A DNA stretch of 64,000 nucleotides from Candidatus Gallionella acididurans. Its GTDB lineage: Bacteria > Pseudomonadota > Gammaproteobacteria > Burkholderiales > Gallionellaceae. Under the pieces are notes generated by a model, which was given only the letters and a program-made list of their open reading frames with translations, was not told the DNA's origin and did no database searches. Positions 1-8,449 of this stretch are shown here, in pieces; positions within the stretch are counted from its first letter, which is position 1; every line of letters begins with the position of its first letter. The position numbers and the translations under genes were made by a program. The DNA lies in the NCBI GenBank assembly GCA_001577345.1, contig LSLI01000004.1, positions 16,024-80,023 of the forward strand. The letters run 5' to 3'.

Positions 1-900
1 CGCGGTCTCCGGCAGCACGATAAGGCGCGCCGGACTTTGCGTAACCAGCCGCCGGTAAGTTTCCAGCGTGCCCGCCACCGCATCTTCGTGAAACTTCAGG
101 CTCTCTGCTATATTGCCTTGTACCAGTGCCACCGTGAACGGCTCGCCATGCGGCTGCGTCCATGCGACCGTGCGCAGCAGCGCGCCGCCCAACCACAGCA
201 AAGCCAGTATCAACAATGCCGAACGGACACCTCGAGAAACCGTTGCGAGTGAGCCGATAGCAAGGCGCGCGGAACGCAGCGACCAAGACATATCATTTGG
301 ATAGGCGCCGGAGCGAGTACTGTGCAACGCAGCTATCGGCTCACGCAGTAGGTTTATCGAGATGTACGCCAGCAGCCCCGCGCTGATCGCCGCCACCAGC
401 GAAACACCATATACGCCCAGGATGGGCGCATAGCCTGCCAGCGGACTGTCGCTGTGCGCATAGCCCAGGGTCAGCCATGGGAATCCGGTGAATATCATGC
501 CGCGCAACCACTCGACCGACACCCATGCCGCGGGCATCACCAGCACCATGCGCAGGGCATTCGCAGCGGGAATGCGTGCCTGGAGATAACCGGCCAATGC
601 CGTGAACAGGGCGAGGAATGCGCAGAACAGCATGGTGGCCGGCAGAGCGAGCAGCATAGCCATGTCACCGTAATCATGCAGCGCGACATAGATCCAGCTT
701 ATGCCCGCGCCAAACAGACCCAGACCAAAAGCAAAGCCCAGATGTGCCGCGCCACGGGGCGTGTCCGCGCGCTGCCAAAGGGCAAACAGGATCGCGAGTG
801 CCAGTACCGGTATCGGGTAAATCCCGAACGGAGCAAAACCGAACAGGCAGGCCGAACCGGCAAGCAATGCCCATCCATATTTGTTTTTCAATAAGTCCAT
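1..900 (-). CDS. lnt: Apolipoprotein N-acyltransferase, N-terminal 300 residues (cut by window edge)
   Basis: Reading leftward from the ATG at 900 gives an open frame to the window edge. Its N-terminus starts MDLLKNKYGW and runs into several hydrophobic segments, including a W-V-S-V-E-W-L-R stretch typical of Lnt. The last visible residues are RLIVLPETA, which carries the glutamate of the nitrilase-fold catalytic triad. The Lys and Cys of the triad lie outside the window. Lnt is an inner-membrane enzyme that adds the third acyl chain to lipoproteins, completing lipoprotein maturation. In many proteobacteria it directly follows corC (ybeX). Here about 4 kb separates them (corC ends at 4895), occupied by four unrelated genes. 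The next gene to the right is divergent. Confidence 0.93.
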   Translation of the reverse strand, partial: MDLLKNKYGWALLAGSACLFGFAPFGIYPIPVLALAILFALWQRADTPRGAAHLGFAFGLGLFGAGISWIYVALHDYGDMAMLLALPATMLFCAFLALFTALAGYLQARIPAANALRMVLVMPAAWVSVEWLRGMIFTGFPWLTLGYAHSDSPLAGYAPILGVYGVSLVAAISAGLLAYISINLLREPIAALHSTRSGAYPNDMSWSLRSARLAIGSLATVSRGVRSALLILALLWLGGALLRTVAWTQPHGEPFTVALVQGNIAESLKFHEDAVAGTLETYRRLVTQSPARLIVLPETA

Positions 901-1075
901 ACGGGAATCCATTGCCGGATGTGTTGCAAAACCCGCGCAGCATAACCGATTCGCTGCACACACTGCCATCCAGTCGAACCTCTCCGGCAATTGCGGGTGC
1001 GGCAATATGCCGCAGGGGGTGAACGGCAGCACCCTATATAATTTTCACAGTCATCAATCAGCAGACAGTAACGGC

Positions 1076-2143
1076 ATGAACACCGCACAGACTCCCTCCC
1101 ATATCCGCCCATACCCGGCAATATTCATGGCCGCTGCAGTGACCATACTGGCGCTCACCACAATGAACAACGCCCTTGCCTGCGCCTCTTGCGGAGACAC
1201 CTTGTCCACGGACTGGGGCAGCCAGGGTGTCAGCACGATGTCCGGCTTGTCTGCCGATCTGTCCTACACCTACATCAACCAGAACACCATGATATATGGC
1301 AGCGGCAAACCTTCTTCCGCGCTGATCAACACCCTGTATGCCAACGGCCAGGAAATCGAGACCGATACCAAAACACAAATCGCCATCGCATCGTTCAACT
1401 ATAACAGCGAAGCATGGGGGGTCAGCTTCCAGATCCCCTACCTGGCCCGCAACCACAGCACCAACGGTCAGCTCAACCCCGTCACCGACACCCCGGCCAC
1501 GGTGCCCCAGGGCAGCAACGGCGCAACCTCTTCCGACAACGGCATCGGCGACGTGCGCATCATCGGCCACTACAGCGGTCTTTCTGCGGATGGAAGCGCC
1601 GGCCTGATTGCCGGTATCAAGCTGCCTACCGGAAGCACCAATGCCAATTTCACCGGGGGCCCCGGCGCCGGCGCTCCACTGGACGCAGGCCTGCAACTCG
1701 GCACCGGCTCAACCGACATTATCTTGGGCGGATACACTTCAGGCCTGTTCAGCACATATGGATGGTTCGTCCAGGGCACTGTGCAGCACGCCATTTCACC
1801 CTTGGTGGACGAAGGGCTGGGCGGAACCTATCGCCCGGGCGACGCCTATTCGCTGAATACCGGCATACGTTATGCCGGCTTCGGCGCCAGGGTCTCGCCG
1901 ATGCTGCAACTCAACATCATCCGCCGGAACAGCGACCAGGGCACCGGTGTATTTACCGATGTGCTGACCGGCGCCTCCATCAGCGGCGGCACGCTGGCTT
2001 ATCTGGCCCCGGGCGCAACGGTACGCCTCGGCGGCGGCACTTCAGTCTATGGTTTCATCCAGCTGCCCGTCTACCAGAATGTCAGCTCGCTGCAACTCGT
2101 GCCACAATATGTCCTGACGCTGGGTGTACACCAAACCTTCTGA
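1076..2143 (+). CDS. Exported outer-membrane beta-barrel-like protein, function unknown
   Basis: 355 residues from ATG 1076. An open frame continues upstream to 881, but residue 1 here starts a proper signal peptide: a short polar N-terminus, a hydrophobic core around residues 17-30, then a likely cleavage site before ACASCGDTL. The mature protein therefore begins with a Cys-X-X-Cys pair. The rest is rich in Gly, Ser, Thr and aromatic residues in alternating patterns and ends in phenylalanine, as expected of an outer-membrane barrel. It resembles the broad group of phenol-degradation MetA-like or transporter-like barrels, but I cannot assign a substrate. A TATAAT hexamer at 1037-1042 could be a -10 box; I see no good -35. 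A thioredoxin-like gene begins 8 bases after the stop, suggesting co-transcription and a redox or metal link. Confidence 0.72.
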   Translation: MNTAQTPSHIRPYPAIFMAAAVTILALTTMNNALACASCGDTLSTDWGSQGVSTMSGLSADLSYTYINQNTMIYGSGKPSSALINTLYANGQEIETDTKTQIAIASFNYNSEAWGVSFQIPYLARNHSTNGQLNPVTDTPATVPQGSNGATSSDNGIGDVRIIGHYSGLSADGSAGLIAGIKLPTGSTNANFTGGPGAGAPLDAGLQLGTGSTDIILGGYTSGLFSTYGWFVQGTVQHAISPLVDEGLGGTYRPGDAYSLNTGIRYAGFGARVSPMLQLNIIRRNSDQGTGVFTDVLTGASISGGTLAYLAPGATVRLGGGTSVYGFIQLPVYQNVSSLQLVPQYVLTLGVHQTF

Positions 2144-2151
2144 CCTGCCCC

Positions 2152-2658
2152 ATGAACCACGCACACAACAAGCGCATCTTGCACAAGGCAACACTGCTCG
2201 CCGCGCTCCTTTTATTCTTGCCGGTGTCCATTGCCCTGGCCGACGGCTGGTCGCTCAAGGACAAGGACGGCGCGCATTACACGCTTTCGGGCCTGCAAGG
2301 ACGGTGGGTGCTGGTCAACTTCTGGGCGCCGTGGTGCGAGCCCTGTCTACAGGAAATGCCCGACCTCGTTGCATTGCAACAACAGCACAAGGATATGCAG
2401 GTGCTCGGGGTGGCGGTGATGTATCAAAGCCGCCAAAAAGTGACGGATGTAGTCAACAAACTATCCATTTCCTATCCCATCGTGTTCGGCAATGAAGATA
2501 CTGCCGCTGATTTCGGCGGGCTGGTTGGCTTGCCGACCAGTTTTCTTTACTCGCCTTCCGGCAAGCTGGTCGGACATCACCAGGGCATCCTGACCAAAAA
2601 AGAAATCGAACAGGCCATGGAGCAAAAGCCGGACGCTGCGGGCCTGTTCAGCCGATAA
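2152..2658 (+). CDS. TlpA-type periplasmic thioredoxin-like protein
   Basis: 168 residues. A signal peptide or membrane anchor covers about residues 8-30, ending near ALADGWS. The thioredoxin fold carries the active-site motif WAPWCEPC, followed by the usual LQEMPDL helix, and a cis-proline region GLPTSF. The TlpA/ResA/CcmG group reduces disulfides in exported proteins such as cytochrome c apoproteins or copper chaperones. The gene follows the barrel gene at 1076-2143 by 8 bases. That neighbour begins its mature chain with a CxxC pair, so this thioredoxin may act on it; that link is inference. The start at 2152 gives a complete signal sequence. A longer open frame upstream overlaps the barrel gene in another frame and is not coding. 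Confidence 0.88.
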   Translation: MNHAHNKRILHKATLLAALLLFLPVSIALADGWSLKDKDGAHYTLSGLQGRWVLVNFWAPWCEPCLQEMPDLVALQQQHKDMQVLGVAVMYQSRQKVTDVVNKLSISYPIVFGNEDTAADFGGLVGLPTSFLYSPSGKLVGHHQGILTKKEIEQAMEQKPDAAGLFSR

Positions 2659-2802
2659 CACTACAGCGCGTATATCCGGCCATTTGAGGTTCCAGCAGCG
2701 CTGAAAGCACAGCCTTGCACCGCGTAATTTCGCATTATTATGCTCCGCGCACCCGGCTTTATGCTTAAATCGCGCCTCAGGTAAAACGCTGGCAAATATT
2801 CC

Positions 2803-3534
2803 ATGGAAAAAATCCGCCTCTCCAAACGCATGTCCGAACTCGGCCTTTGTTCCCGTCGCGAGGCGGATGGCTATATCGAAAAAGGCTGGGTGGAAGTCGA
2901 CGGAATAATCGTCGACGAACTGGGCAGCAAGGTCTATCCAGACCAGCAGGTAAAATTACGCAGCCCCGCACAAAATACCCAGCAGCAGCGTGTGACGATT
3001 TTGCTCAACAAACCCGTGGGCTACGTTTCCGGCCAGGCCGAACACAACTACAAACCGGCGGTCACTTTGCTGGATAGCGCGACACGCTGGGCGGAGGATC
3101 AATCGCCGTTGCGCTTTCACCGCAGCCAGTTGCTGGGGCTTGCTCCGGCAGGCCGCCTGGATATTGATTCACAGGGACTGCTGGTGCTCACCCAGGACGG
3201 GCGCATCGCGAAACAACTGATAGGCGAAGATTCCAAGGTGGACAAGGAATATCTGGTGCGGGTACAGGGAAAACTGGAAGACAGCGGGCTGGCTTTGCTC
3301 AGCCGGGGACTTAAACTGGACGGGGAATATCTCAAGCCTGCCAAGGTAAGCTGGCAAAATGAAGACCAGTTGCGTTTCGTGCTACAGGAAGGAAAAAAGC
3401 GCCAGATCCGGCGCATGTGCGAACTGGTCGGGTTGAACGTAACCGGACTGAAACGCATACGTATCGGCAGGGTAAAACTCGGTAATCTGCCGGTGGGGCA
3501 ATGGCGCTACCTGGGCCCTGAAGAAACATTCTGA
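2803..3534 (+). CDS. Pseudouridine synthase of the RsuA/RluF family
   Basis: 243 residues. The N-terminal S4 RNA-binding domain covers about residues 1-55 ([19 protein letters not shown]). The catalytic domain contains [14 protein letters not shown] with the nucleophilic aspartate, and the downstream [12 protein letters not shown] motif typical of the RsuA/RluB/E/F branch. The [10 protein letters not shown] stretch and the lack of a long basic C-terminal tail make it RluF-like, but the exact rRNA or tRNA target cannot be set from sequence. It isomerises uridine to pseudouridine in structured RNA. It converges with the cNMP/EAL gene on the other strand, whose stop lies 12 bases beyond this one. 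A palindrome around 3535-3565 may serve both as a terminator. Confidence 0.9.
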   Translation: MEKIRLSKRMSELGLCSRREADGYIEKGWVEVDGIIVDELGSKVYPDQQVKLRSPAQNTQQQRVTILLNKPVGYVSGQAEHNYKPAVTLLDSATRWAEDQSPLRFHRSQLLGLAPAGRLDIDSQGLLVLTQDGRIAKQLIGEDSKVDKEYLVRVQGKLEDSGLALLSRGLKLDGEYLKPAKVSWQNEDQLRFVLQEGKKRQIRRMCELVGLNVTGLKRIRIGRVKLGNLPVGQWRYLGPEETF

Positions 3535-3546
3535 GGCCGGACAGCC

Positions 3547-4749
3547 CTAGCTGCTGTCGGGCTTTGCATAACGAAGTGCCAATTCCTGCAACGTGGCGGG
3601 CCTGCCGAAATACCATCCCTGGCCGAAGTCGCACTTCATTTCCAGGAGCTTTTCCCTCAACCCTTCGGTTTCGACACTTTCAGCAATCACCGTCATGCCC
3701 AGCGAATGTGCCAGGGCAATAGATGACCGGACGATTTCCCGGCTCTGGGCTGACTGCAACATGGGTTCGACGAACGTGCCATCGAGCTTCAGCGTGGTGA
3801 GCGGGTATTGCTGGAGATGTTTGAGCCCGGAATGACCCGCGCCGTAATCATCGAGTACTAGGCCGCACCCCAGCTTGATAAGCCTGCGCATGATCTTCAG
3901 CGCAGACTCGGGGTGCTCGACCATGGCTGTTTCTGTCAATTCCAGCTTCAATTCGGCGGCATTCAGATTCTGCCCGGCGATGATAGCCTCGACATCTTCC
4001 ACAAACATTTCGTTGTTTAACTGGGAGGCCGATATATTCACATTGATAAACGGGAATTGGTAATCGGTGAATTTCCTCAGTGTTGGCCAGTCCCTGCTGG
4101 TGCGCTTGAGCGCCCAAAGGCCGATTTCATGTATCAAGCCGGTCTGCTCGGCAATCCACAGGAAATCCTTGGGCTGCATCACGCCGTCAGACGGATGATG
4201 CCAGCGGATCAACTCCTCGAATCCGGCGATACGCCCGTCGGCAAGATTGCAAATCGGCTGGTAATAAAGCCTGAATTCTTCGTGGGTCAGGGCGCGTTTC
4301 AGCCCGTGCGCGAGCGAAAGCTTTTGTGTCGCCTCGCCCCTCACAATGCTGTGGCGTTTTGACTGCTCGGGGGGAATTGTGGTGCCGGTTTCCGGCAACA
4401 TCGAATTGTTGTTTCTATGCCTGAAACGTTCAAGTATGACCAGCAGCAAGTGGCGCAGGATCGGGTCGCTTTTCTCCAGCAGCCCCTCCATCATCTTGCG
4501 CGGGATGGGCACCAGCACTGTTCTCTCAAGCGCTTTTACGGTTGCAGTGCGCGGCCGATAGTCAATCAGGGACACCTCGCCGAACAACTCGCCCTTGCCG
4601 ATCGATCTTATCCGCTGTTCACCGCCATCCTTGGTAACCAGGACTTCTACCGAGCCTTCCTCGATAAGATAGGCGCAATCACCCATGTCGCCATATTTGA
4701 AAATCAGCTGACCGCCGGTAAAAATCTCCCGATCAAATTCATCAAACAT
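3547..4749 (-). CDS. Cyclic-nucleotide-binding / EAL-domain protein (likely c-di-GMP phosphodiesterase)
   Basis: 400 residues with two domains. Residues about 10-125 form a cNMP-binding fold with GELFGEVSLIDYRPRTATV, the phosphate-binding cassette region. Residues about 150-390 form an EAL domain. The signature reads EEL at 178-180 rather than EAL, keeping the metal-binding Glu. The other catalytic positions also look intact: NVNIS, ELTETA, DDYGAG, LKLDGTF, AESVETE and GQGWYFGRP. It is therefore probably an active c-di-GMP phosphodiesterase whose output is tuned by a nucleotide or other ligand in the N-terminal domain. The start has a strong ribosome-binding site, GGGGGAG, 4 bases before the ATG. 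It lies on the same strand as corC, in the place where lnt often sits. Confidence 0.9.
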   Translation of the reverse strand: MFDEFDREIFTGGQLIFKYGDMGDCAYLIEEGSVEVLVTKDGGEQRIRSIGKGELFGEVSLIDYRPRTATVKALERTVLVPIPRKMMEGLLEKSDPILRHLLLVILERFRHRNNNSMLPETGTTIPPEQSKRHSIVRGEATQKLSLAHGLKRALTHEEFRLYYQPICNLADGRIAGFEELIRWHHPSDGVMQPKDFLWIAEQTGLIHEIGLWALKRTSRDWPTLRKFTDYQFPFINVNISASQLNNEMFVEDVEAIIAGQNLNAAELKLELTETAMVEHPESALKIMRRLIKLGCGLVLDDYGAGHSGLKHLQQYPLTTLKLDGTFVEPMLQSAQSREIVRSSIALAHSLGMTVIAESVETEGLREKLLEMKCDFGQGWYFGRPATLQELALRYAKPDSS

Positions 4750-4894
4750 GGTCTCCCCCAGTGATGTATATATGCCCAGACGTGCTCTTGCCGCGCAAGA
4801 TATACCAAATCCGGTGATTCAGCCACTTGAACTATGGCAATTGCAACTATACTGCGGAAGGAACAGCCCGGCGAAAGCAGGGGCGGAATCGGGT

Positions 4895-5737
4895 TCAGAA
4901 AATTTCTGCAGGGGCTTTTTTGCGTTCGACCAGCAATGAATATAGCCTGCGACTGTCCGCCCTGAGCACGGTAAACATCAGTTCACCCAGCTGTATCCGG
5001 TCTCCGCGTTTGGGCAGCTGTCCCGCAACCTTCAGCACCAGCCCCCCCACCGTGTCGTACTCTTCATCGCTGAATTCCGTGCCGAGTACAGCATTGAAAT
5101 CGGCGATCTCGGTATCGGCCTTGACACGATACTGGCCGGAGCTGTCCGCGATTATGTTGTCTTCGTCGTCGTCAAAATCGTATTCATCCTCGATATCGCC
5201 GACTATTTGCTCGAGCACATCCTCGATGGTCACCATCCCCGATATCCCCCCGTATTCGTCCGCCACCATCGCGATGTGGTTGCGGTTGCTGCGAAAATCG
5301 CGCAACAGGACATTGAGACGTTTTGCCTCGGGAACGAATACGGCGGGGCGCAGCATATCGCGCACATTGAATTCTTCCCCGGCGTAGTAGCGCAGCAGAT
5401 CCTTCGCCAGCAGCACGCCGATGATGTTGTCTTTGTCGCCATCGATCACCGGGAAGCGCGAGTGCGCGGTTTCGATCACGAATGGGATGAATTTTTCGGG
5501 CGGTTCGCTGATGTCGATGACATCCATTTGCGCGCGGGGAATCATGATTTCACGCACCTGCCGTTCGGAAACCTGCATTACCCCTTCCATCATCGACAGC
5601 GCATCGGCGTCCAGCAGGTTGCGTTCGAAAGCCGAATGCAAAAGGGCGACCAGTTGCTCGCGGTCTTCCGGTTCACGCAGCAACATCGTGGAAAGCCGCT
5701 CCAACAAACTGGGCTTGTTACTCTCTGAGTCGTCCAT
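4895..5737 (-). CDS. corC: CorC/HlyC-type CBS-domain protein (YbeX)
   Basis: 280 residues. A short acidic N-terminus is followed by two CBS domains at about 68-190, with MIPRAQMDVIDI and DEYGGISGMVTIEDVLEQIVGDIEDE as landmarks. A CorC_HlyC transporter-associated domain covers about 205-278. No membrane segments are present, so this is the soluble YbeX type, linked in enterobacteria to ribosome maturation and Mg/Co homeostasis. The gene begins one base after the ybeY stop, so it is probably translated from the same mRNA as miaB and ybeY. The usual downstream partner lnt is not adjacent here. Confidence 0.93.
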   Translation of the reverse strand: MDDSESNKPSLLERLSTMLLREPEDREQLVALLHSAFERNLLDADALSMMEGVMQVSERQVREIMIPRAQMDVIDISEPPEKFIPFVIETAHSRFPVIDGDKDNIIGVLLAKDLLRYYAGEEFNVRDMLRPAVFVPEAKRLNVLLRDFRSNRNHIAMVADEYGGISGMVTIEDVLEQIVGDIEDEYDFDDDEDNIIADSSGQYRVKADTEIADFNAVLGTEFSDEEYDTVGGLVLKVAGQLPKRGDRIQLGELMFTVLRADSRRLYSLLVERKKAPAEIF

Positions 5738-5738
5738 T

Positions 5739-6200
5739 TTAGTTCTGGCTTGCCTGATAAGGATCGGGGTAGTTCAATTTTAGCATTAGTGCGGTTTCCA
5801 GTGTTTCCATGGCTGCAGCCTCGCCATCGCTTTCATGCAGGTAACCCTGCAGGTGCAAAATCGCATGTATGGTCAGATGCGCATAATGCGCCAATATATT
5901 CTTTTTCTGCGCGCAAGCTTCCTTCATCACAACCGGCGCGCAAATCACCACATCCCCCGACAGCGGGCCGGAATCGCCGGACCCGGCCCCATCGTAAAAA
6001 AAAGTCAGCACGTTGGTGGCGTAATCCTTGCCGCGATAATTTTTGTTCAGCTCGCGCCCCTCTGCCTCGTCGACGACGCGCAAAGTAACAACCAGGTCGC
6101 GTTGCAGCGCGATTTTTACCCAGCGCCGGAATTGCGCGCGGGTCGGCAACTCCGCGACCGCGCTCGCATATTGCACCGCCAGCGTAAGCCTGTTGCTCAT
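5739..6200 (-). CDS. ybeY: Endoribonuclease YbeY
   Basis: 153 residues. The zinc-binding signature is [17 protein letters not shown], giving the H-x3-H-x5-H triad; the usual GYDH is GYLH here. [10 protein letters not shown] matches the conserved TDVLSFP region in altered form. YbeY is a single-strand-specific RNase needed for 16S rRNA 3'-end processing and ribosome quality control. Its ATG overlaps the miaB stop by 4 bases (ATGA), a sign of translational coupling. In most relatives phoH (ybeZ) lies between miaB and ybeY; it is absent from this junction. Confidence 0.93.
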   Translation of the reverse strand: MSNRLTLAVQYASAVAELPTRAQFRRWVKIALQRDLVVTLRVVDEAEGRELNKNYRGKDYATNVLTFFYDGAGSGDSGPLSGDVVICAPVVMKEACAQKKNILAHYAHLTIHAILHLQGYLHESDGEAAAMETLETALMLKLNYPDPYQASQN

Positions 6201-7531
6201 CCCGCGTCTGCAACCAGTTCACCGCGCAAGGTATGGCGCACCACCTGCGTGATCTTCACTTCGACGAACCTGCCTATCATGCCTGGGGGGCCGCTGAAGT
6301 TCACGACACGATTGTTGTCGGTGCGCGCCGCCAGTTCTGACGCGTCCTTTTTTGACATGCCCTCGACCAGCGCGCGCTGGGTCGTGTTCAGCATCGAGCG
6401 GGCCACCGCATCCTCCTGTTCGGCGATGCGATCCTGCAGGCGTTTCAGACGTCCGGCCTTCACTTCGTGGGGAGTGTCATCGCGCAGTTCGGCGGCGGGT
6501 GTGCCGGGGCGCGGGCTGTACAAATAGCTGAAGCTGTTATCGAAACCTATCTCGTCGATCAGCTTCATGGTCGCCTCGAAATCCTGCTCCGTCTCGCCGG
6601 GAAACCCGACGATGAAATCCGAGGTGATGCAGATACCGGGGCGTGCCGCGCGCACCCGGCGGATGATGGATTTGTATTCCAGCACGGTGTGGCCGCGTTT
6701 CATCGCGGCCAGGATGCGGTCCGAACCGGACTGCACCGGCAGATGCAAATGGCTGACCAGCTTGGGCGTGGTCGCATACACATCGATCAGCCGCTGCGCC
6801 ATGTCCCGGGGATGCGAAGTGGTGTAGCGGATGCGCGCAATTCCGTCCAGTGCGGCGATGGCCTGCAATAAAAATGCGAAATCCACCGTGTCGCCGTCTT
6901 CGCTGACGCCCCGATAGGCATTCACATTCTGCCCGAGCAGGGTCACTTCTTTCACCCCTTGCCCGACCAGCTCCCGCACATCACGCATCACGTCAGCCTG
7001 GGGCCGCGAAACTTCTTCGCCGCGCGTGTAGGGCACGACGCAGAACGTGCAGTATTTACTGCAGCCTTCCATGATGGACACGTAGGCAGAACTGGAGACT
7101 GTGGTGGGCGCGGGCAGGTGGTCGAACTTTTCGATTTCGGGAAAACTGATATCCACTTGCGCGCGTCCGGTGGCGCGGCGCGCCTCCAGCAACTGCGGCA
7201 ACCGGTGCAGCGTCTGCGGGCCGAACACCACATCGACATAGGGCGCGCGCTTCAGGATTGCCGCGCCTTCCTGGCTGGCCACGCAACCGCCCACGGCGAT
7301 CAGCAGATCCGGGTTGTCCAGTTTCAGGGGGCGCACCCGTCCCAAGTCGGAAAAAACTTTTTCTTCGGCTTTCTCGCGAATTGAGCAGGTGTTGAACAGG
7401 ATGACGTCAGCTTCCGCCGGATCGCCGGTCTGTTCCATACCCCCCCAGGCGCGCAGCAAGTCCGCCATTTTCTCCGAGTCATACTCGTTCATTTGGCAAC
7501 CGAAGGTTTTTATGTGGAATTTTCCTGGCAC
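6197..7531 (-). CDS. miaB: tRNA-2-methylthio-N6-dimethylallyladenosine synthase MiaB
   Basis: 444 residues from a GTG at 7531. The frame stays open upstream to 7600, but that would run into the tRNA gene at 7574-7650, so the GTG giving the N-terminus [20 protein letters not shown] is chosen. This aligns with known MiaB starts. Domains in order: the N-terminal methylthiotransferase domain with conserved Cys residues, the radical-SAM domain with CSKYCTFC binding the reactive 4Fe-4S cluster, and the C-terminal TRAM domain. It adds the methylthio group to i6A37 in tRNAs reading UNN codons. It heads the miaB-ybeY-corC group. Confidence 0.95.
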   Translation of the reverse strand: MPGKFHIKTFGCQMNEYDSEKMADLLRAWGGMEQTGDPAEADVILFNTCSIREKAEEKVFSDLGRVRPLKLDNPDLLIAVGGCVASQEGAAILKRAPYVDVVFGPQTLHRLPQLLEARRATGRAQVDISFPEIEKFDHLPAPTTVSSSAYVSIMEGCSKYCTFCVVPYTRGEEVSRPQADVMRDVRELVGQGVKEVTLLGQNVNAYRGVSEDGDTVDFAFLLQAIAALDGIARIRYTTSHPRDMAQRLIDVYATTPKLVSHLHLPVQSGSDRILAAMKRGHTVLEYKSIIRRVRAARPGICITSDFIVGFPGETEQDFEATMKLIDEIGFDNSFSYLYSPRPGTPAAELRDDTPHEVKAGRLKRLQDRIAEQEDAVARSMLNTTQRALVEGMSKKDASELAARTDNNRVVNFSGPPGMIGRFVEVKITQVVRHTLRGELVADAG

Positions 7532-7573
7532 GGCACTCTGGATCGCAATGTAACCACATTGGAGCGAATTGTT

Positions 7574-7650
7574 TGGTGGTGATAGGTGGATTTGAACCAC
7601 CGACCTCAGCGTTATGAGTGCTGCGCTCTAACCACCTGAGCTATATCACC
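7574..7650 (-). tRNA. tRNA-Met (CAT anticodon)
   Basis: The minus strand folds into a full cloverleaf of 77 bases including an encoded CCA. The acceptor stem GGTGATA/TATCACC is 7 perfect pairs. The D arm contains AGCTCAGGTGGTTAGAGC. The anticodon loop is CTCATAA with anticodon CAT, and the T arm is GGTGG-TTCAAAT-CCACC. The closing anticodon-stem pair (31-39) is A-C, a mismatch. The CAT anticodon could also be a tRNA-Ile2 whose C34 is modified to lysidine. Elongator Met is preferred but not proven. The first acceptor pair is G-C, which rules against initiator tRNA. The gene ends 43 bases before the chosen miaB start. Confidence 0.93.
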
Positions 7651-7681
7651 GCGAAGAGCGCGGCATTCTCCAGATTTAGGC

Positions 7682-8449
7682 CTATCTTGTCAATGCGCAG
7701 GGAACTTCCTTCAGCTCGCTGCCGGGGAAATCTTTTTGCATGGCGGTCAATTTTGCCGCTGTCACGGCATCCACCATGCCCAATTTGAATATGGTTTCTT
7801 TAACCTTGCTGACGCGTGCGCCAACTTTCGCGGTGTGCACACCCCTGGTGCGCAGGTAATTGAGATAGTTTTGCGCGGCATCACGTGTTTTGAACACGCC
7901 CAGAGAAATGGCGTTGTGCCAGGGGCCCGCGGCCAGGACTATAAAATACTCACTGACACCCAGCGCCTTGAGTTCAGCGACTTTCCTGTTGGCCGAAGCC
8001 CTGCTTTTGAGCGGGGAAATATATACCCAGTAACCAATGTCCCGTTCAACCTGGCGCCTGCTTAATTTAACGCCAGATTGCATGCCCGAGAGTGCGGCGG
8101 CGGCACGTGCCAGATCCGGGCCCGAAAATTCACCCCACTCCATACAGGCCTGGGCATTGCGGGATTGGACAGACTTGCCCAATGCCCCTGCCTGACCGGG
8201 AGAAAGTGCAGGGGCGGTTGCGTGCGCTGCCTTGACCTGGACGGGTGCCGATGCCGGCATATTAAGCTGGGCGGACGCGGGTGGATTCTTTGCCGGAACG
8301 TTTTGCGCAGAATCCAGCAAGCGGATCTTTTCCCGGTTCAACGCGGGTTGCGCCTGGGGTTCTTGATCCCCCCATCCCATCCATCCGCGCTGCATTGCCG
8401 CAAACAGAACCACATTGCCCAGCAACAATATCCAGAACAGCTTTCTCAT
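7682..8449 (-). CDS. SPOR-domain membrane-anchored protein
   Basis: 255 residues. A single N-terminal transmembrane segment (about residues 3-19, FWILLLGNVVLFAAMQ) is followed by a Pro/Ala/Gln-rich linker to about residue 95. A C-terminal SPOR-type domain follows at about 130-220 (DIGYWVYISPLKSRASANRKV, ending RTRGVHTAKV). SPOR domains bind denuded septal peptidoglycan, so a role at the division site or in wall handling is likely. The start overlaps the coaX stop by 4 bases. This birA-coaX-SPOR order is common in betaproteobacteria. Confidence 0.85.
   Translation of the reverse strand: MRKLFWILLLGNVVLFAAMQRGWMGWGDQEPQAQPALNREKIRLLDSAQNVPAKNPPASAQLNMPASAPVQVKAAHATAPALSPGQAGALGKSVQSRNAQACMEWGEFSGPDLARAAAALSGMQSGVKLSRRQVERDIGYWVYISPLKSRASANRKVAELKALGVSEYFIVLAAGPWHNAISLGVFKTRDAAQNYLNYLRTRGVHTAKVGARVSKVKETIFKLGMVDAVTAAKLTAMQKDFPGSELKEVPCALTR

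Noticed and set aside
6197..7600. Longer MiaB starting at 7600
   Set aside because: The extra residues would be coded by the tRNA gene; the GTG at 7531 matches known MiaB N-termini.
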